This document shows, piece by piece, positions 48,201 through 61,120 of a stretch of DNA of 64,000 nucleotides (within the stretch, counting starts at the first letter, position 1; each line of letters starts with the position of its first letter). Location: positions 11,639,532 through 11,703,531 of the forward strand of contig OZ020268.1 of the NCBI GenBank assembly GCA_963971225.1, written 5' to 3'. The position numbers and the translations under genes were made by a program. Below the pieces are notes generated by a model. That model was given only the letters and a program-made list of their open reading frames with translations. It made no database searches and was not told the origin of the DNA. Source of the stretch: Melieria omissa. Lineage: Eukaryota; Arthropoda; Insecta; Diptera; Ulidiidae.

Positions 48201-49946
48201 ATATAAACAATTTTTAAGTTGTGTATAACAACTATTGGGGAAATGATTATGTTTTGTTTGAGACATTCTCAAATTAATAATTGGTTGAAATTTTTTATAG
48301 ATAAAAAATTTGAAAAATTTCGAATTAAATTTAAAATAATAGAAAATATTCGATTTGGTATATAAAACAAAAAGTTTACTTTTGTAAGCCAAAATCTCGC
48401 TTAGCAGCACTTTCAGCGGCGGCAGCGAATAGCCACGCGGCAGAAGCAGTATCACCATTATTTCACAGAGTTTGCGAAGAAATTCCATTTCTTTTTCCTC
48501 ATCAACCAGATACGAATTTGTTGAGAAGACGGGTGAGGTTGCGGTTTCAATGCTAAAATAATTAAAAGTACAAATTGTCATTGCTTTTACAATCCTTAAA
48601 AAAAATAGTAACTAATAAAATAGTAACTAATAATAAAAATAGTAACAAAGTAAGTAAAAAGTTATTTCTGTGGCCATTTAGGAGTCTTTCAAATACTGTA
48701 ACTATTAGCATACAGTGAATTGTCAAAAAAGCAAAGACCTATTTCCATTCGCTTTCAAAGCACTTACGCTCTCGCCTCGGCAATACGTATCTTCTCCAGA
48801 TGCACCGTTACACGGTTCACCATATCGACCGCAATCAGCTTAGCCGGATCCATCTTGCCACCACGATCGTGTATCTTTTGTATGGCGTTCCAGAGATCCT
48901 CACGCACCACATCGTTGATAAGCTTCGGGTTGGTGACCACATAGCTGAAACAAACAAACAAATTAACAGCAGGCAAACATTTTGATACTTTGCGGCCGCT
49001 CATACCCAAGCCAGGGCGTCATGAAATCGCGCAGCACATATTCGATTATCTGTTGCAGCTGCAGGTCCACGGTTTTGCCAAAAATCAGCGGCAAATTCGA
49101 CGCATTCTTGATGGGGCACGGCAAATCGAAAATATGGCTCCTGTAATCGAATAGAAAACTTACTTAAATGCGCAGTCAATTATTCAGCGAAAATGATGTA
49201 AGCAAATGTGAGAAGCGTAAATACTTATAATAAAATAAACAAATAAACGCAAGCGAGCGGGAGAAGTGGTGTCGGTACCTTGTGGCGTTATATAAGACAT
49301 TCGAAGGTTCTCGATTGTGCTTAGGCGGCTCGTGGCTGGTGAAGATGTAATACACATAAACCGTGGCGGCGATAGCTGCAAAGAAATCCCGTCAACAAAA
49401 TTTGGATAAGGTGTTAATGAAATGAGCAAATTTTTTTCATTCAACGCCATAAATCAGTCTCAGTTGCTATACGCAAATCACCGATTCATCTTTTGTCAAT
49501 GTCGATTCGAATTTAATTAATATGTGGGAAATTCAAACTGTAATCGGCGCGAGAAAAAGTAAATGAACAAAAACAGTCGCCTGATAACAGCCGCGTCAGT
49601 CATATTCAAACCAATGCAACAACAATTGCTCGCAACGGGGCAACGGCTGGCTGCGGCTCGCTTTCATTTGTGCCGTTTTAAGGCGTATTTTACACTCACC
49701 CGCAAGCACCAGGAACAGCGAGTAAACGACAAAGACTACGAAGAAGAAGAACGCCGGATAATACCAGACGATGGCCAGCAGCGCCAGCGACGTAGCGGAA
49801 GTGATTATTTTCCAGTTCAGCTGCAGCATACGCAACGCCCTTGTGGCCAGCACAACGGCGTTCTGGGTGGGTGTTGTGGCGGCGGCGGCGGCTCTGCCGT
49901 GCGCCGAGTGTGAATCGATGGGAAACAGCGGCCGGTCTAGAGTCAT
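45294..49946 (-). CDS. snz: sorting nexin of the SNX25 type, snazarus (13 coding exons)
   Basis: Exons, 5' to 3': 49946-49700, 49375-49279, 49140-49006, 48944-48768, 48552-48380, 48177-47929, 47849-47692, 47628-46903, 46837-46664, 46586-46449, 46382-45985, 45922-45640, 45569-45294. All join in phase, giving 1076 residues. Layout: N-terminal membrane helices (about 43-80), PXA domain (about 120-285), RGS domain (from about 413, VEVLNTAVGRRYLTLFLEPL), coiled coil (about 570-640), PX domain (about 650-775) and nexin C-terminal domain (about 855-990, LYALLGEIFDMGGVFKWLRK). The tail is rich in Ala, Ser, Gln and His. SNX25/Snazarus is an ER-anchored phosphoinositide-binding protein; in Drosophila it links ER, plasma membrane and lipid droplets in fat body. 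The low-complexity tail is the least conserved part. Divergent from shattered with a 1.5-kb shared upstream region. Confidence 0.93.
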
Positions 49947-51441
49947 TTTCTGCTGTTGCGTGGATTACACTATTTAAAACTAGGCCCTTTAATATTTTAT
50001 GATCTCGAGCATGGTGCCGCTTTCGTGGATGTTGTCGTTGTTGTTGTTGTTCGTTAAGTATGACGCCAGGTGTTGCGTCAAGCCAACGTGCCGCACGCCA
50101 CTTGCCGCATTGTGCACTGCCGCTGGGAGCAGCTCCAAGCGGTCCGAATTGCTGTGTATCGTTTTCTTTTTTTAGTGTGTGCAAAAATCGATATCCAAAA
50201 AAATTGTCGAGGCGGGCAACAAGTTGAGTAGGAGGCGGAAAATTGAGGGCGTTCCTCGCAGTTGCAGTTGCTCAGATTTCAGACGATGCACTTCACACAA
50301 TGTCAGTTTCCGTGGGGCGTGATCGCTCCAATTCGCGGCGGAAGCTGAGAGTTGCTCGCTACGGTCTTCTAATTCAGCAACAACTCACGGTTAAGGTCTC
50401 GTCTCGAAGTTGCACTTTTGTTCCACAACGAATGAAAATGTTCAATTGGATTCTTTAATTAGCGCACCAGCTGACTTGACTAATTTTTTAAATAAACTTA
50501 AAATAGCCTTCGTATTTCTGAAGTGAACAAATATTTTCCAACTCCACGTAATACACTCGCGTTGCTCTCTCCTACGCACTACCCGTTCCTTTGACGTTTC
50601 CTCAATGACTCGGCCAGTGCTTTGATTAATTCTGAAAATTCGCTTGGCGGGGCAAGTATGACGAATGCTGAACAAAAAAAGTGGTAGCAAAATGCGAAAC
50701 TGCTGCGCGCAAGAAAACGTCAAAAGTTTGTTTTGAATCAGTTGTTGTGTTTTGATTAGTTTGCTTCGGTGACTGTTTCGTTGTTTCTTATCAGAGTCAG
50801 AGTAGTAGGACAGCACAGAGTTGCCGGATGTGATTCAATCAGGCAATGAAAACAGTGTTGTACAATTACAGTTTGTAACAATAAATTCGCCCACAGATTT
50901 CTGGATTGAACATATCGCTTCAAAACAGGTTATTTTCAGCAAATTTTAAGCAAGACAAGGCTTTTATTGTAAACAAGTTCCTATCTTCTGGACATTTCAT
51001 CTTTGCATACAAAAATCGGAGGCACGACCAACATTCGTTGACACTCAGACACACATTGCTTTGTAAACGATGTAATGCTGCTATTTAAAAGACCGCTTCA
51101 CTAACTCTTTGGCTCTTTAAATCCAACGTTAAATCAAAATAAATATATAAAAATAAATATATAAAAATTCTTACCATCGAACTTCACATTCAGGATATGT
51201 CAATAACCCAAGGTGGCAACGCTACGTTTTCTACATTTTTCAAATTAATTTACAAGAATCAACAGAAGTTCTAACAAATTGATGTGTTCGTCTTTGCCGG
51301 TTGAAAAACGCTGTTTTAATTTATTTGCATCATTAATTTAAATTGTTGCACCTTTTTTGGTGGAATTAGCAACAGCAGTGTCATTTGTTTTGTACCACCT
51401 ACGCTTGGAAGCCCGCAAATCTGGATGAAACTAGCGAAGTT
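49947..51441. promoter_or_regulatory. shared upstream region between divergent snz and shtd
   Basis: 1.5 kb between the two start codons. The part near 50000-50180 is probably the snz leader (GTTGTTGTTGTTG repeats, CGATATCC). The region near 51200-51440 is probably the short shtd leader. No specific motif is certain and there is no other gene. Confidence 0.4.
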
Positions 51442-54400
51442 ATGATTGCCGCCTCTGAACCTTTGGTAAGTTGCATCCTTGGGTGCTGCACAAACTACAA
51501 CCACTGATTGTTAGTAATGCTTGTGTACGCGCAACAGGAATTCATTCCTCGGGGTCGACAGGCGGTTGAGGAGCACCCGGGTCCCGCGCAGCCAAAACAA
51601 CAGTCACATCTGCCGGCCGAACACGTGTTGCTGCAGCGCATGCAGAATGTGAACATTTCGGCGACCGAGGAACACAACGAATTCTGGTGCGTGCGCGAGA
51701 TTTACGAGGACTGCAATGAGCGCAGCACGCGTGCACTATCTCAGTGCCAACAGGCACAGCTGCAAAAACAAACTAAACTATCTCAACCTGATGTGGCGCA
51801 GAAAGCAGAATCAGCAACCGGAATAGCGGCAAAGCCGTCGCTCTCCGATTGCATGTGCGAATTTTTTGTCAATTCTGAGGAAGAATTGTATGTGAAGAAG
51901 AATACTGCTGTATGGACTAAAGGTGAGTGTGCTCCGAATGCCTTAGGAGTGGGTAATTCAAATGTTTTGTCATCGTAGGTTTGATCGATCAAGAAAGCAT
52001 TTTGCCGCGTCTCTGCTTCACTTGTGAGACACCCATCAAGTTTGCCTTCTTCTGTAATAAATCCTTTGTGACTGCACGACAAGGACACCGTGCCAGCAAG
52101 CAAAAGACCGAGGATCAGGAGGAAATAACCTCTATTTGCCTGATTGGTATTTAAAATCGATATTTTTTGTTTTTATTTTCCATCAAAATGGCTTTGGCTT
52201 GCAGATCAAACTTCTTTGCGTGTCTACTGCAGTAATGGCGAGGACTTTCTTGCAAATCTCGAGTTCCCCGTATCGCAAGTTTGGTGCACCAAATACGGCA
52301 TACTGCTGGAAAAGGTGGCTTCAAGCACCGTCATACAAAATCACACAATTTCCATGCCGCGTCTTTTCTCACTGGCGCACCCGTTGGATGAAATTTGTCC
52401 TGTGCTGAATAAGTCAGCTACAAATGTCATCAGCTACCTGATTGAGTCTGACTACAGCATTATCTACTCGGCAGAGGATACCGACTTGCTGCTGCTGTAC
52501 GATAACAAAATTGGCAAGCATTTCATTTCCAGACTGCGTAAGGCTACTGAAGACGAGATACAATTTGTGAGCGCACAAAACGACACTGCACTCAGCGGTA
52601 CAGTGCAGCAATCAATAAATCGTGGCGGAGGCGTTAACATTGCGACAAGTCTGTCGCAGAATTCGCTGAAGTTTACCGGTGGTGAGCATTGTTTGTTGTG
52701 CATTGAAATATATACATGCGCGCTTGCATATACATATACATTGAATATATACATGTTTTGATTGAATATAGCTACGCCGAAAAATAGCTCCTTACACTTG
52801 GGTCGCACTAGTCTGAGCACAACCAATTACTCGGCGCACATCAGCAAATTCCTGTCGAGCGCACATTCAATTAGCGGCGCGCTTGCAAATCTTAAGTGGG
52901 TAGAGAAGTGGATGCTAATGTCTTCATATATAATCACTGCACTTTATTCACAGTCGATCGACAAGCGCCTCACGTTTGAGTCACCTCCAATCAACTATTG
53001 GACATCACTCAATTTCCGTGCAAGATATACGCAAATTAGGTCAGTCGCAGCCCTCGAAACCCATAGTGCCAGACTTGTGCCTTGAGCACATTTGGACCGA
53101 AAACACTTTCGGCAAGTAGGTGGCATCACTATTGGCATAAAACAACATTACTTGAACGTATTTTTCACAGCAATCGCGATTTTTGCGAAGTCTCCACACG
53201 CGCCTTCATACACACCGACCTTGTGGGGCAGATATTTCTGTGTTACTTGTTGCCACGCTCGTTCAAGCTGCAGCTGGTGCGGCTATGCAATTATGGCAGC
53301 AAAGATCTGCAGATCGCCCCGCTGCCGGCCACTATAATGGCCAAGGATGCTGTTGCCTTAGAGGTCTCTATTATAACAACACTTTTTGTTGCGATTTTGA
53401 AAGATGTTTCAAAACAATTTTAGCGCCTCAACATGATTGTGGTGCTGGATCCCACGGGCAGTTTAATACTCTACACGGGCACTGTGATGATTTCTAAAGT
53501 GCATGTGGCCACCACCATAACTTCGCACGTGCCCAGCAGTGCCACTGCCACAACAGCAACTACAGTAGCCGCTGGCATAGTCGTTGGAAAATCCCCAAAC
53601 ACTTCGTTTCCCAGGTAGCTGTTTGTTATTGTCTCCCACTGAATCTGACGCTCCTGTTCGATTGTTACAGACGCAGTAGTCTTTTGCCCACAGTACAAAA
53701 GCCAACCGACTCCACTTTTGAGGATGAGCTACATATGCTTTCACCGGTGCACCCATTGCAACCGCAATTCTCCAATCGGTATAACGTTTGCGTATTTGTT
53801 CTTTTTCATAATCGATTACACTGTTTCTCTCTACAACTGGCAGCAGCAGCAGCGTTTGCTTGAGTCTGCGCGACCCTGCGGGCAATCGCCTGACGCTTGT
53901 TTACCCGCTCGGCAAAATGTACCGCATCGAGTTGCCGCTGCCAAATGAAACAAAATTCGTATCGCGTTGCATTGACGCATTGCGGCGAATACTCAACAGA
54001 GAGCAGTTTATTGCGCTGATCACTCGTTGGTATGGTGCGCGAAATCCACCTGGTTCGCGCGACTATAGCATCGAGCAGGAGTGGGAGATGTTCCGGAATG
54101 TGCTGCTGGGTTTGATGGGTTGTGCGGCAGCAACACACGATGCCACCGCTTCGCTGTCTTTCGGCGCTGAGGAGCCAAAGAAACGGCGCAAGAACGACGA
54201 GATCACGGAAGGCACAAATGAGGATTGGCAGTTCATGCTGTCGGTGCTGGAGGGCAAAGTGCTGACGCAGCAACCGGGCTGCTGCGGCAGCGTTGACACC
54301 AGCGCCTGTTTGCTCCCATGCATACCGGCGGTATTCTATGGGCTGCACTTGCTCTACGAAGACTTCAAATTAGACGAAACCATGCACGATTATCTGCCAT

Positions 54401-57400
54401 ACTTGGCGAAGGTGGGTTTTTCTCAAGCTTGGTTGAATCAATAACTATTTTTATTTATTTATTTCTTTATTTTATTTCTAGTTCCTCAATCAATTCGCCA
54501 TTGACATGCAGCTCTCCACCTACACTTTCCACTATTCGCTGGACTTTCCGCAATTGCTGCAGCACCCCTCCAAGTCCTGCCTTCTGAATGAAAAGCACGC
54601 AGCTGCAATGACGCACAAGGAGCTCTTGCAGATGCCGGCGCCCAGCATCTACAAGCAGTTGGAGCACATTCTCAAAGCACAAGATGTGCAGGCGTTCTCC
54701 TACGTTGAAGGCCTCAATGAGCTAAGTCGCAATGTTCTGCAGGTAAGTGGTTGAATTGCATTTAAAAATTGCTATATTTGAGTTTGTGTGACTTTTCGTT
54801 TGCTTGCAGTTGATTTCGCTCATAATGCATGGGCCAGAAAAAATCAAAACCTGGATAACTCCGCTCGATTTTCCCGACTCAGTGCAGTCGCACTATCCGA
54901 AGCGCCCCAAACGTTTTATATCGACAGTGGTATCCATAGCCGAGCAGGTCATACAGATGCTCATCAATATGGGTAAAGGAAAAGTAGTTCAAAGCGCCAC
55001 AAATTGTTCGAAACAAAACGCAAATATTGCATCTTTTTCGCAGGTATGACGCGCAGCGACATACAGCGACTGCCAGTTGCCTTGCATCTGATTATTGCCG
55101 AATGTTTGGAGAATGCCCGCCTATCGCCGCCCATTGGCTGCTCGCCCGCCACTTATGAACTCATACTGCGCACCGAATTGGTGGCACATGCCAAACTCCA
55201 AAACGACACAGTTAACTGCATCCAGAAGGCGAATATTGACGCCGAAGATTCGCTGTCGGCACGCTGCCCACCATCGACCAATGGCATTTCGCACATGGAG
55301 GCCGCCTTGGACGATGGCATGGACAACATTGACACGAAATTACTGAGCCTGCGCTTCCCGGACGACATGCGCATAGCGGAGGTGCGTCGGCTGCTCACTT
55401 CCTCCGAGCCGGTGCCGATCGACATTACACAGTCGCCAGGCACCTCTGATCACGAGTTCATCGAGGAGCAGGAAAAGCAGCTGTATGCGCTATGCACGCG
55501 CACCATGACGCTGCCCATGGGGCGGGGAATGTTCACGCTGCGCACCAGCATACCGACGCCCACCGAGTCCATGCCCATTCCCAAGTTGTGCCTGTCGGGC
55601 AAGGAGCCGGTGAAGGGCGCCACCATTGAGATGCAACAGATTGAGTTTCCCTCCAACATGAGCCTCTGGCCAACATTCCACAATGGCGTTGCAGCGGGAC
55701 TTAAAATTTCGCCGAACGCGCGGGACGTAGATTCCACTTGGATAGTGTACAACAAGCCCAAAGGACAATCGGACATTTCTACGGAACATGCGGGCTTTCT
55801 AATGGCACTGGGTCTCAATGGGCATCTGAAAACGCTCTCGTTCATGAGCATCTATGAATATTTGGTAAGATGCGACGAGATGACGAGTGTGGGACTGCTG
55901 CTGGGCATATCGGCCACGCACCGAGGAACCATGGATAATACAACCACCAAGTTGCTTAGTGTGCACATCGAAGCGCTGCTGCCGGCTACGGCGTTGGAAT
56001 TGGATATACCGCAGAACATACAAGTGGCCTCGCTAATGGGCATCGGGCTGCTGTATCAGGGCACAGCGAAACGACACATTGCTGAAGTGCTGCTACAGGA
56101 AGTTGGTGAGTGCGAAATTCGGGCATTACTGATGCATTGCCACTAAATTAATATGTCCTGTCTCTCATGCAGGTCGACCGCCTGGTCCCGAGATGGAGAA
56201 CAGCATTGAGCGCGAGTCGTACGCGCTGACCGCAGGTCTCGCTTTGGGTCTGGTCACCCTGGGACAAGGCGAGTCGCCTGCGGGCTTGCGCGACCTGCAG
56301 CTGCCCGACACGCTGCATTACTACATGGTGGGCGGCAATAAGCGCCCGTTGACCGGCTCGCAAAAGGAAAAATACAAACTACCATCATTCCAAGTGCGTG
56401 AGGGCGATAACGTCAACATCGACGTGACCGCTCCGGGCGCAACCTTGGCGCTCGGCTTGATGTTCTTCAGCACGGACAATCAGGCCGTCGCCGAGTGGAT
56501 GAATCCTCCGAATACTCGCTATCTGCTGGATCTGGTGCGGCCCGATTTGTTGCTGCTTCGCACCATAGCACGCGGACTGATCATGTGGTCGGAGGTGAAA
56601 CCCGACGCGGACTGGCTTTTCAGCCAATTTCCGGCCAACTTTGAATTCGATATTGAACGCGGTACGGTGATGAATAGCTCGGGCGATGTGGATCACGAGG
56701 CCATCACGTAAGCCATAATTTCTGTGGTCAAAAGCAATAACCGCTTAAGTCGACTTAAGAAGAAATTGAGTTATGGATGCCACCACGTTCCCTTTGTTTG
56801 TAACTTTAAAATAAAAAAGTTATTAGTAAAAACCTATTCACGTTCTCATAACGAACACACTACGTGCTAAAACTTTAAAACGAGATTGCTCGAAACAGCA
56901 ATTTTCGACATAGGCGGTTATTGCTTTTGACCACAGATTTGTTAGTTGAAATTATTTTGAAATTATGCAAGTTCCATCTATCCTTTCAGACAAGCATTTT
57001 GCAACATCATTGCTGGTGCGGCCTTCTGCATAGGTCTGAAATATGCCGGTACCGAGAATCCCGAAGCCTTCAAGTCGCTGCGCAAGGCAATCAAACTGTT
57101 TCTCAGCTTCCCCAGCAAGTATGGTGGCGAGTTTGCTGGACGCGCCACCATCGAGAATAGCCTCATACTCATACTGATTGCAATTTCGTTGGTGTTTGCC
57201 GGTTCGGGCGACTTGGAAATATTGCGCATCATACGCTACCTGCGCTCACGCATTGGAACACCGCACGCGCAGGTCACCTATGGCTCACACATGGCCATAC
57301 ACATGTCGCTGGGGCTTCTGTTTTTGGGCGCTGGACGCTTTACAATAGCAAAAACTCCCGAGGCCATAGCGGCGCTGGTCTGTGCCTTCTTCCCAAAGTT

Positions 57401-58621
57401 TCCCAATCACAGCAATGACAACAGGTGAATAGAAGCGCTGGGTTTGTATTTTGTGAGAACTTTCTAACGTTTGTCGGCAGGTATCATTTGCAAGCCTTTC
57501 GGCATCTGTATGTGCTGGCCGTGGAGCCACGCCTCTTTCTGCCACGTGACATAGACACGAAGCGGCTATGTCTCTGCAACATTTCGGTGCTTGAAGTTGG
57601 CAGCAGCGTGTTGCGAAAGCTGCCAATGGCGCCTTGCATGCTGCCTGAGCTGAGCTCCCTGCAGAAAGTGGTCGTGGACGATCCCAACTATTGGCCTGTG
57701 TGCTTCGAAAAGCAGCGCAACTGGGAACAGTTGATGTAAGCGAGCCGTTTATGCTCTAATCATTTTGTGATGCATTTCTATTTTGATTTTCAGTAAAGCA
57801 CTGGAAAGCTCCGCTTGCATCGATATCAAAAAACGTTCCGGCTGTCTGTCGCATCTTGAAGATCCTGACCGCTTGAAGAGTCTCTTTGCGCAAACGCTCA
57901 CTACCGAGCAGTACACTTGCTGGGAAATTGATCCCACCACCCTGGAGCGCTTCTCCAACGAGCCGTTTGTAATCTCATTTACCGATCGTTTTCTGCACAC
58001 TGATGCCGACTGCACTGGCCAGGATGAGCTGCTGAAGAAGCAGCAGCTGACCATGTTGTTTTACAATGCAGTCATACGCGACAAAATGCATGTGTTGCCC
58101 ATTTATCTAACTATTTTCGATGTAAGTTTCTATCAGCAAAACTTTACAGTTTTCAAGTCTATTCTGTTAATTGGTGAATTACATGTCCACAGCTCATACT
58201 GCGCATACAAGAACAGCCCCGAACCGTGGACGTTTGGCAGATCAAATTAATCGACACGTATTTATCGCGCCGTGGCACGGAACACATTTTGTTCTCTACC
58301 GAGTTGGTTCAATCTCAAATTGAAAAGTTCAAATTGTTCATAGCAAAAGCGCTCAACGAGCTGAAAGCCAACTTGCGGCGCTTCATTGGCGCAGCCAGCT
58401 TTGAAGCGGCCGTTGTGGCGGACTTGTCGACATTCGATGTATTACGCTTCATAGTGCTTGTAAATTATTACAATCTGACGCCAAATCTCTTGAATTTGGT
58501 GGATCTTAGCGGCACTGTTAATTTTATTAGATATTTGTATGAGTTTAAGAAACTCAACCTGGATACGCAGACAATTTACTGCTTGATTAAAGTATTGCAA
58601 CAACGTGGCAATGATGGCTGA
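51442..58621 (+). CDS. shtd: anaphase-promoting complex subunit 1, shattered (18 coding exons)
   Basis: Exons: 51442-51465, 51538-51922, 51979-52146, 52205-52681, 52772-52895, 52954-53115, 53171-53363, 53424-53614, 53671-53778, 53844-54411, 54482-54742, 54810-54972, 55044-56105, 56173-56707, 56990-57424, 57481-57735, 57794-58121, 58193-58621. All close in phase, giving 1955 residues (human APC1 is about 1944). The N-terminal part (to about residue 600) is the beta-propeller-like region. Signature blocks are SDHEFIEEQEKQLYALCTRT, TMTLPMGRGMFTL, FHNGVAAGLKI, WIVYNKPKG and GFLMALGLNGHL. The proteasome/cyclosome repeats (about 1220-1620) include MGIGLLYQGTAKRH and RESYALTAGLALGL. APC1 is the largest scaffold of the APC/C ubiquitin ligase that triggers mitotic exit. 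The first coding exon is only eight codons (MIAASEPL); its in-frame joining to EFIPRGRQ supports the start. Confidence 0.95.
56721..56937. mobile_element. MITE (217 bp) inside a shattered intron
   Basis: Perfect 24-bp terminal inverted repeats starting TCTGTGGTCAAAAGCAATAA. The left arm runs directly into the 16-bp palindrome CTTAAGTCGACTTAAG (56744-56759). The element fills most of the intron 56708-56989. No coding content; target duplication not clear. A diverged relative lies at about 20230-20345. Confidence 0.85.
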
Positions 58622-58663
58622 GTATTAACGAGCTGTATACATGTTGTCTTTAAATGTTTTCAT

Positions 58664-58669
58664 AATAAA
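58664..58669 (+). terminator. poly(A) signal of shattered
   Basis: AATAAA about 45 bp after the stop codon, immediately followed by a second overlapping AATAAA. Confidence 0.7.
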
Positions 58670-59668
58670 AATAAAATGAATTTATTGCACAATTTCGCAC
58701 GAGAATACATTAAGCTTGTTGGCAACAACTGTCAACTGCTTCTACACATAAAAACTGTGTAGGGATTTACATATGTTAGAATTGTAATATAAAATGTTTC
58801 ATTATTCGTTGGCGCTATTTTATTGTGATGCTATGTGGCTGAGGCATTGTATTGCAAATTGTTTCTGTTAGTAGTGTGTTTTCTTGATAGATTTGTTTAC
58901 TTTTCAGAGCCACATTTTGTAAATTTTTACTTATTTTCAAGCATTTTAATGCAAAGCAACCATCTTAACTATGGCCTTACTAGATACATGGAAGCCCTCA
59001 ACAGTTAACAATATTTTATTTTCATTTGTTGGTCCCTCACATTTACATTTGTAACCATTATCTGAAGGTCTGAAATCAAATAATTTAAGTGATGGCTGAT
59101 TTGATTGGCCAATAAAACAGTGAAACTTTTAAACTCAAACATGATAGATGTAGAAATATAATGTACATACTCTGGTTTCAGGTATGTCTTCTGGATCACT
59201 TTCAAAGGCTTGAAAGGCTCCTAAGCTATAGTTTGTAAACTACTTGCACCCATCTCAGCTAAAAACAATAATTTGTAAATAGTATATTTTACATATGTTT
59301 TTAAGAACCTATTTTGAATAATATTCAGTTGAAATTATTGGGAAGGATCATTAATATTTTCAATAATCTCTTTTGAAATGAGTTCTTAATAAAATATGTA
59401 AAAAAATGCTTTTTGTTTGTTATTTTCTCGACTAAAGTAAGATGGGTGCAATAACATTTTAAAATTCTTATAAATCCTATTTATCCTCACAAAATTTTGG
59501 GGGTACACAGTAAAAACTCAGTACTCAATCAGGCTATGATTTGAGCTCCTACTCTCACATTTGAAGCCATTTTTCAATGTGTCAAAATAATTACAAACAA
59601 ATTTTTCTGAGCATAAACTAATATCCTCCTGGTTCTAATGTTCTTCGATATGTTTCCCTAGCCTCACA
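58670..59668. other. gap between convergent shattered and the SLC10 gene
   Basis: AT-rich, no gene recognised. The 3'UTR of the minus-strand transporter gene should lie in the right part. TTTATT near 59014 is a distant candidate poly(A) signal for it. Confidence 0.35.
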
Positions 59669-61120
59669 CTAATTCGTATGATTGCCAACAATTTGTGTTG
59701 ACTCCGTAACTCCCATTTTGATGCCGCGTTCCGTGCAGCGATTGAACAGGTACAATGCGAGCAGTGGTAGCGGTGTGAGCATGGCGACCGCTACCGGCAC
59801 AACAGTGGTCAGGTCGGCCTCCGGCTGCGGCAAGCTGAAGCGCAGCAGAAAAATCGATATGCCTGTGTTCTGTATGCCCGTCTCGATGGCAATGGTCAGT
59901 GCGTCGGCGGAGTTGCGCCGAAGCGCCTTCGCAGTGCACCAGCTGATCATGTAGCCCAGCCAGGGCAAAGAAAGACCGGCTACAGCAATCTACGAGTAAA
60001 ATTTGAGAAATAACACAAACTTCTTGCACAAGATAGGAGGCACCAACCTGCCAGGAGAACAGCTTGAACAAATAGAGATTCGTCACCATGGCAAAGACAA
60101 TGATGAAGAGAATCAGCACTGTGGAAATGGGTTTCAGCAGACGCACCAGAATGCCAGTGAGTCGCGGCGACCAGCGCTGTATGGCCAGGCCAATGCACAG
60201 CGGCACCACCAGCGACACTGCGAACGTGGCAATATTGGTGTAGGGCACCGCCATGTCGCCACGCTCAAAGATGACGCGGCCTAGCGTGAACAGCCACAGC
60301 GGCATCATGCCGAAGGCGGCAAAATTGCCCAGCGCCGTCATGAGCACAGACAGATGAATGTTGCCGCCCAGTATGACGGTCCAGATGTTAGAGGCGCCGC
60401 CGCTGGGCGAGACGCCGGTAAAGAAAAGCCCCAGCTGCAGCTCCACCGACTCAGGGAAGAGGCAGTAGCCAAGCCCATAGCCCAGCAGTGGCATTATGAG
60501 GAATTGCGTGAGTAGACCAATGGCTGGTGCGACGGGGCGCGCCAGCAGGCTGCGCAGTACGCCCACATCCAAGGCAGCACCAAAGTTGATGTACAACAGC
60601 GAGACGAGCAGCGCCACCGAGCCGGTGAAGACGTGATCGATGATGCGCGTACGTCGAATGATGGTCAAGTTGAGGGAATTTGTGCTGCGCTCGGTGGTGT
60701 TGATGCGCTGCACGTAGATGCGCGCCCTGCCCAGGAAGAGTGCTTCGACAGTGACATTGCCGCGCCAAGTGCCGGTGGCGGGATAGATGCTGTCGGCGGG
60801 TATTACTTGCTCGACGGCGGCCAAAAGCGGATTCTCGCTGACCAGCTGAAAGCTCTGGCCTGGCTGGGCGGTGTCGACATCTGCGGAAAAAGGGTAATAA
60901 ATAGATGAATGAGTCTGAGACACGCACAATGTCACTTACGACTGAGCTCGAGCAGCACCTGCGCCTTGGTGTCCATATTCATTTGCAGTGCAGGAGGCGT
61001 GAAGGTCGCCTGCCATGTCGGCGTTGTTGCTGGCGGCACTTGTTGAACTGTCGTTGTTGCAGCTGCGTGCTGCGCCAGTGCAATGCAACTGAGTGCAATT
61101 GCGTAAAATGAAAAATTCAT
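59669..61120 (-). CDS. SLC10-family (sodium/bile-acid cotransporter-like) membrane protein (3 exons)
   Basis: Exons 61120-60940, 60880-60048 and 59989-59669 join in phase to 444 residues. A signal peptide (MNFSFYAIALSCIALAQHAA) leads to a predicted extracellular domain with N-glycosylation sites (NVTV, NTTE, NLTI). From about residue 145 come multiple membrane helices with the SLC10 core: NFGAALDVGVLR, QFLIMPLLGYGLGY, then FFTGVSPSGGASNIWTVILG and ETGIQNTGISIFLL. The GGASN and ETGIQNT motifs correspond to the crossover and sodium-site regions of bile-acid/sodium symporters. The long N-terminal domain with signal peptide resembles the P3 protein (SLC10A3/A5) branch rather than the ileal transporter. 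The substrate is unknown. An upstream in-frame ATG at 61153 would add MSWEAPQLSHK and bury the signal peptide, so 61120 is preferred. Confidence 0.9.

Noticed and set aside
55450..55851. 133-codon antisense frame in shattered
   Set aside because: Lies opposite the best conserved APC1 exon and has no family features.
60451..60927. 158-codon second minus-strand frame inside the SLC10 gene
   Set aside because: Frame shadow of exon 2; the other frame has the SLC10 motifs and matching splice phases.
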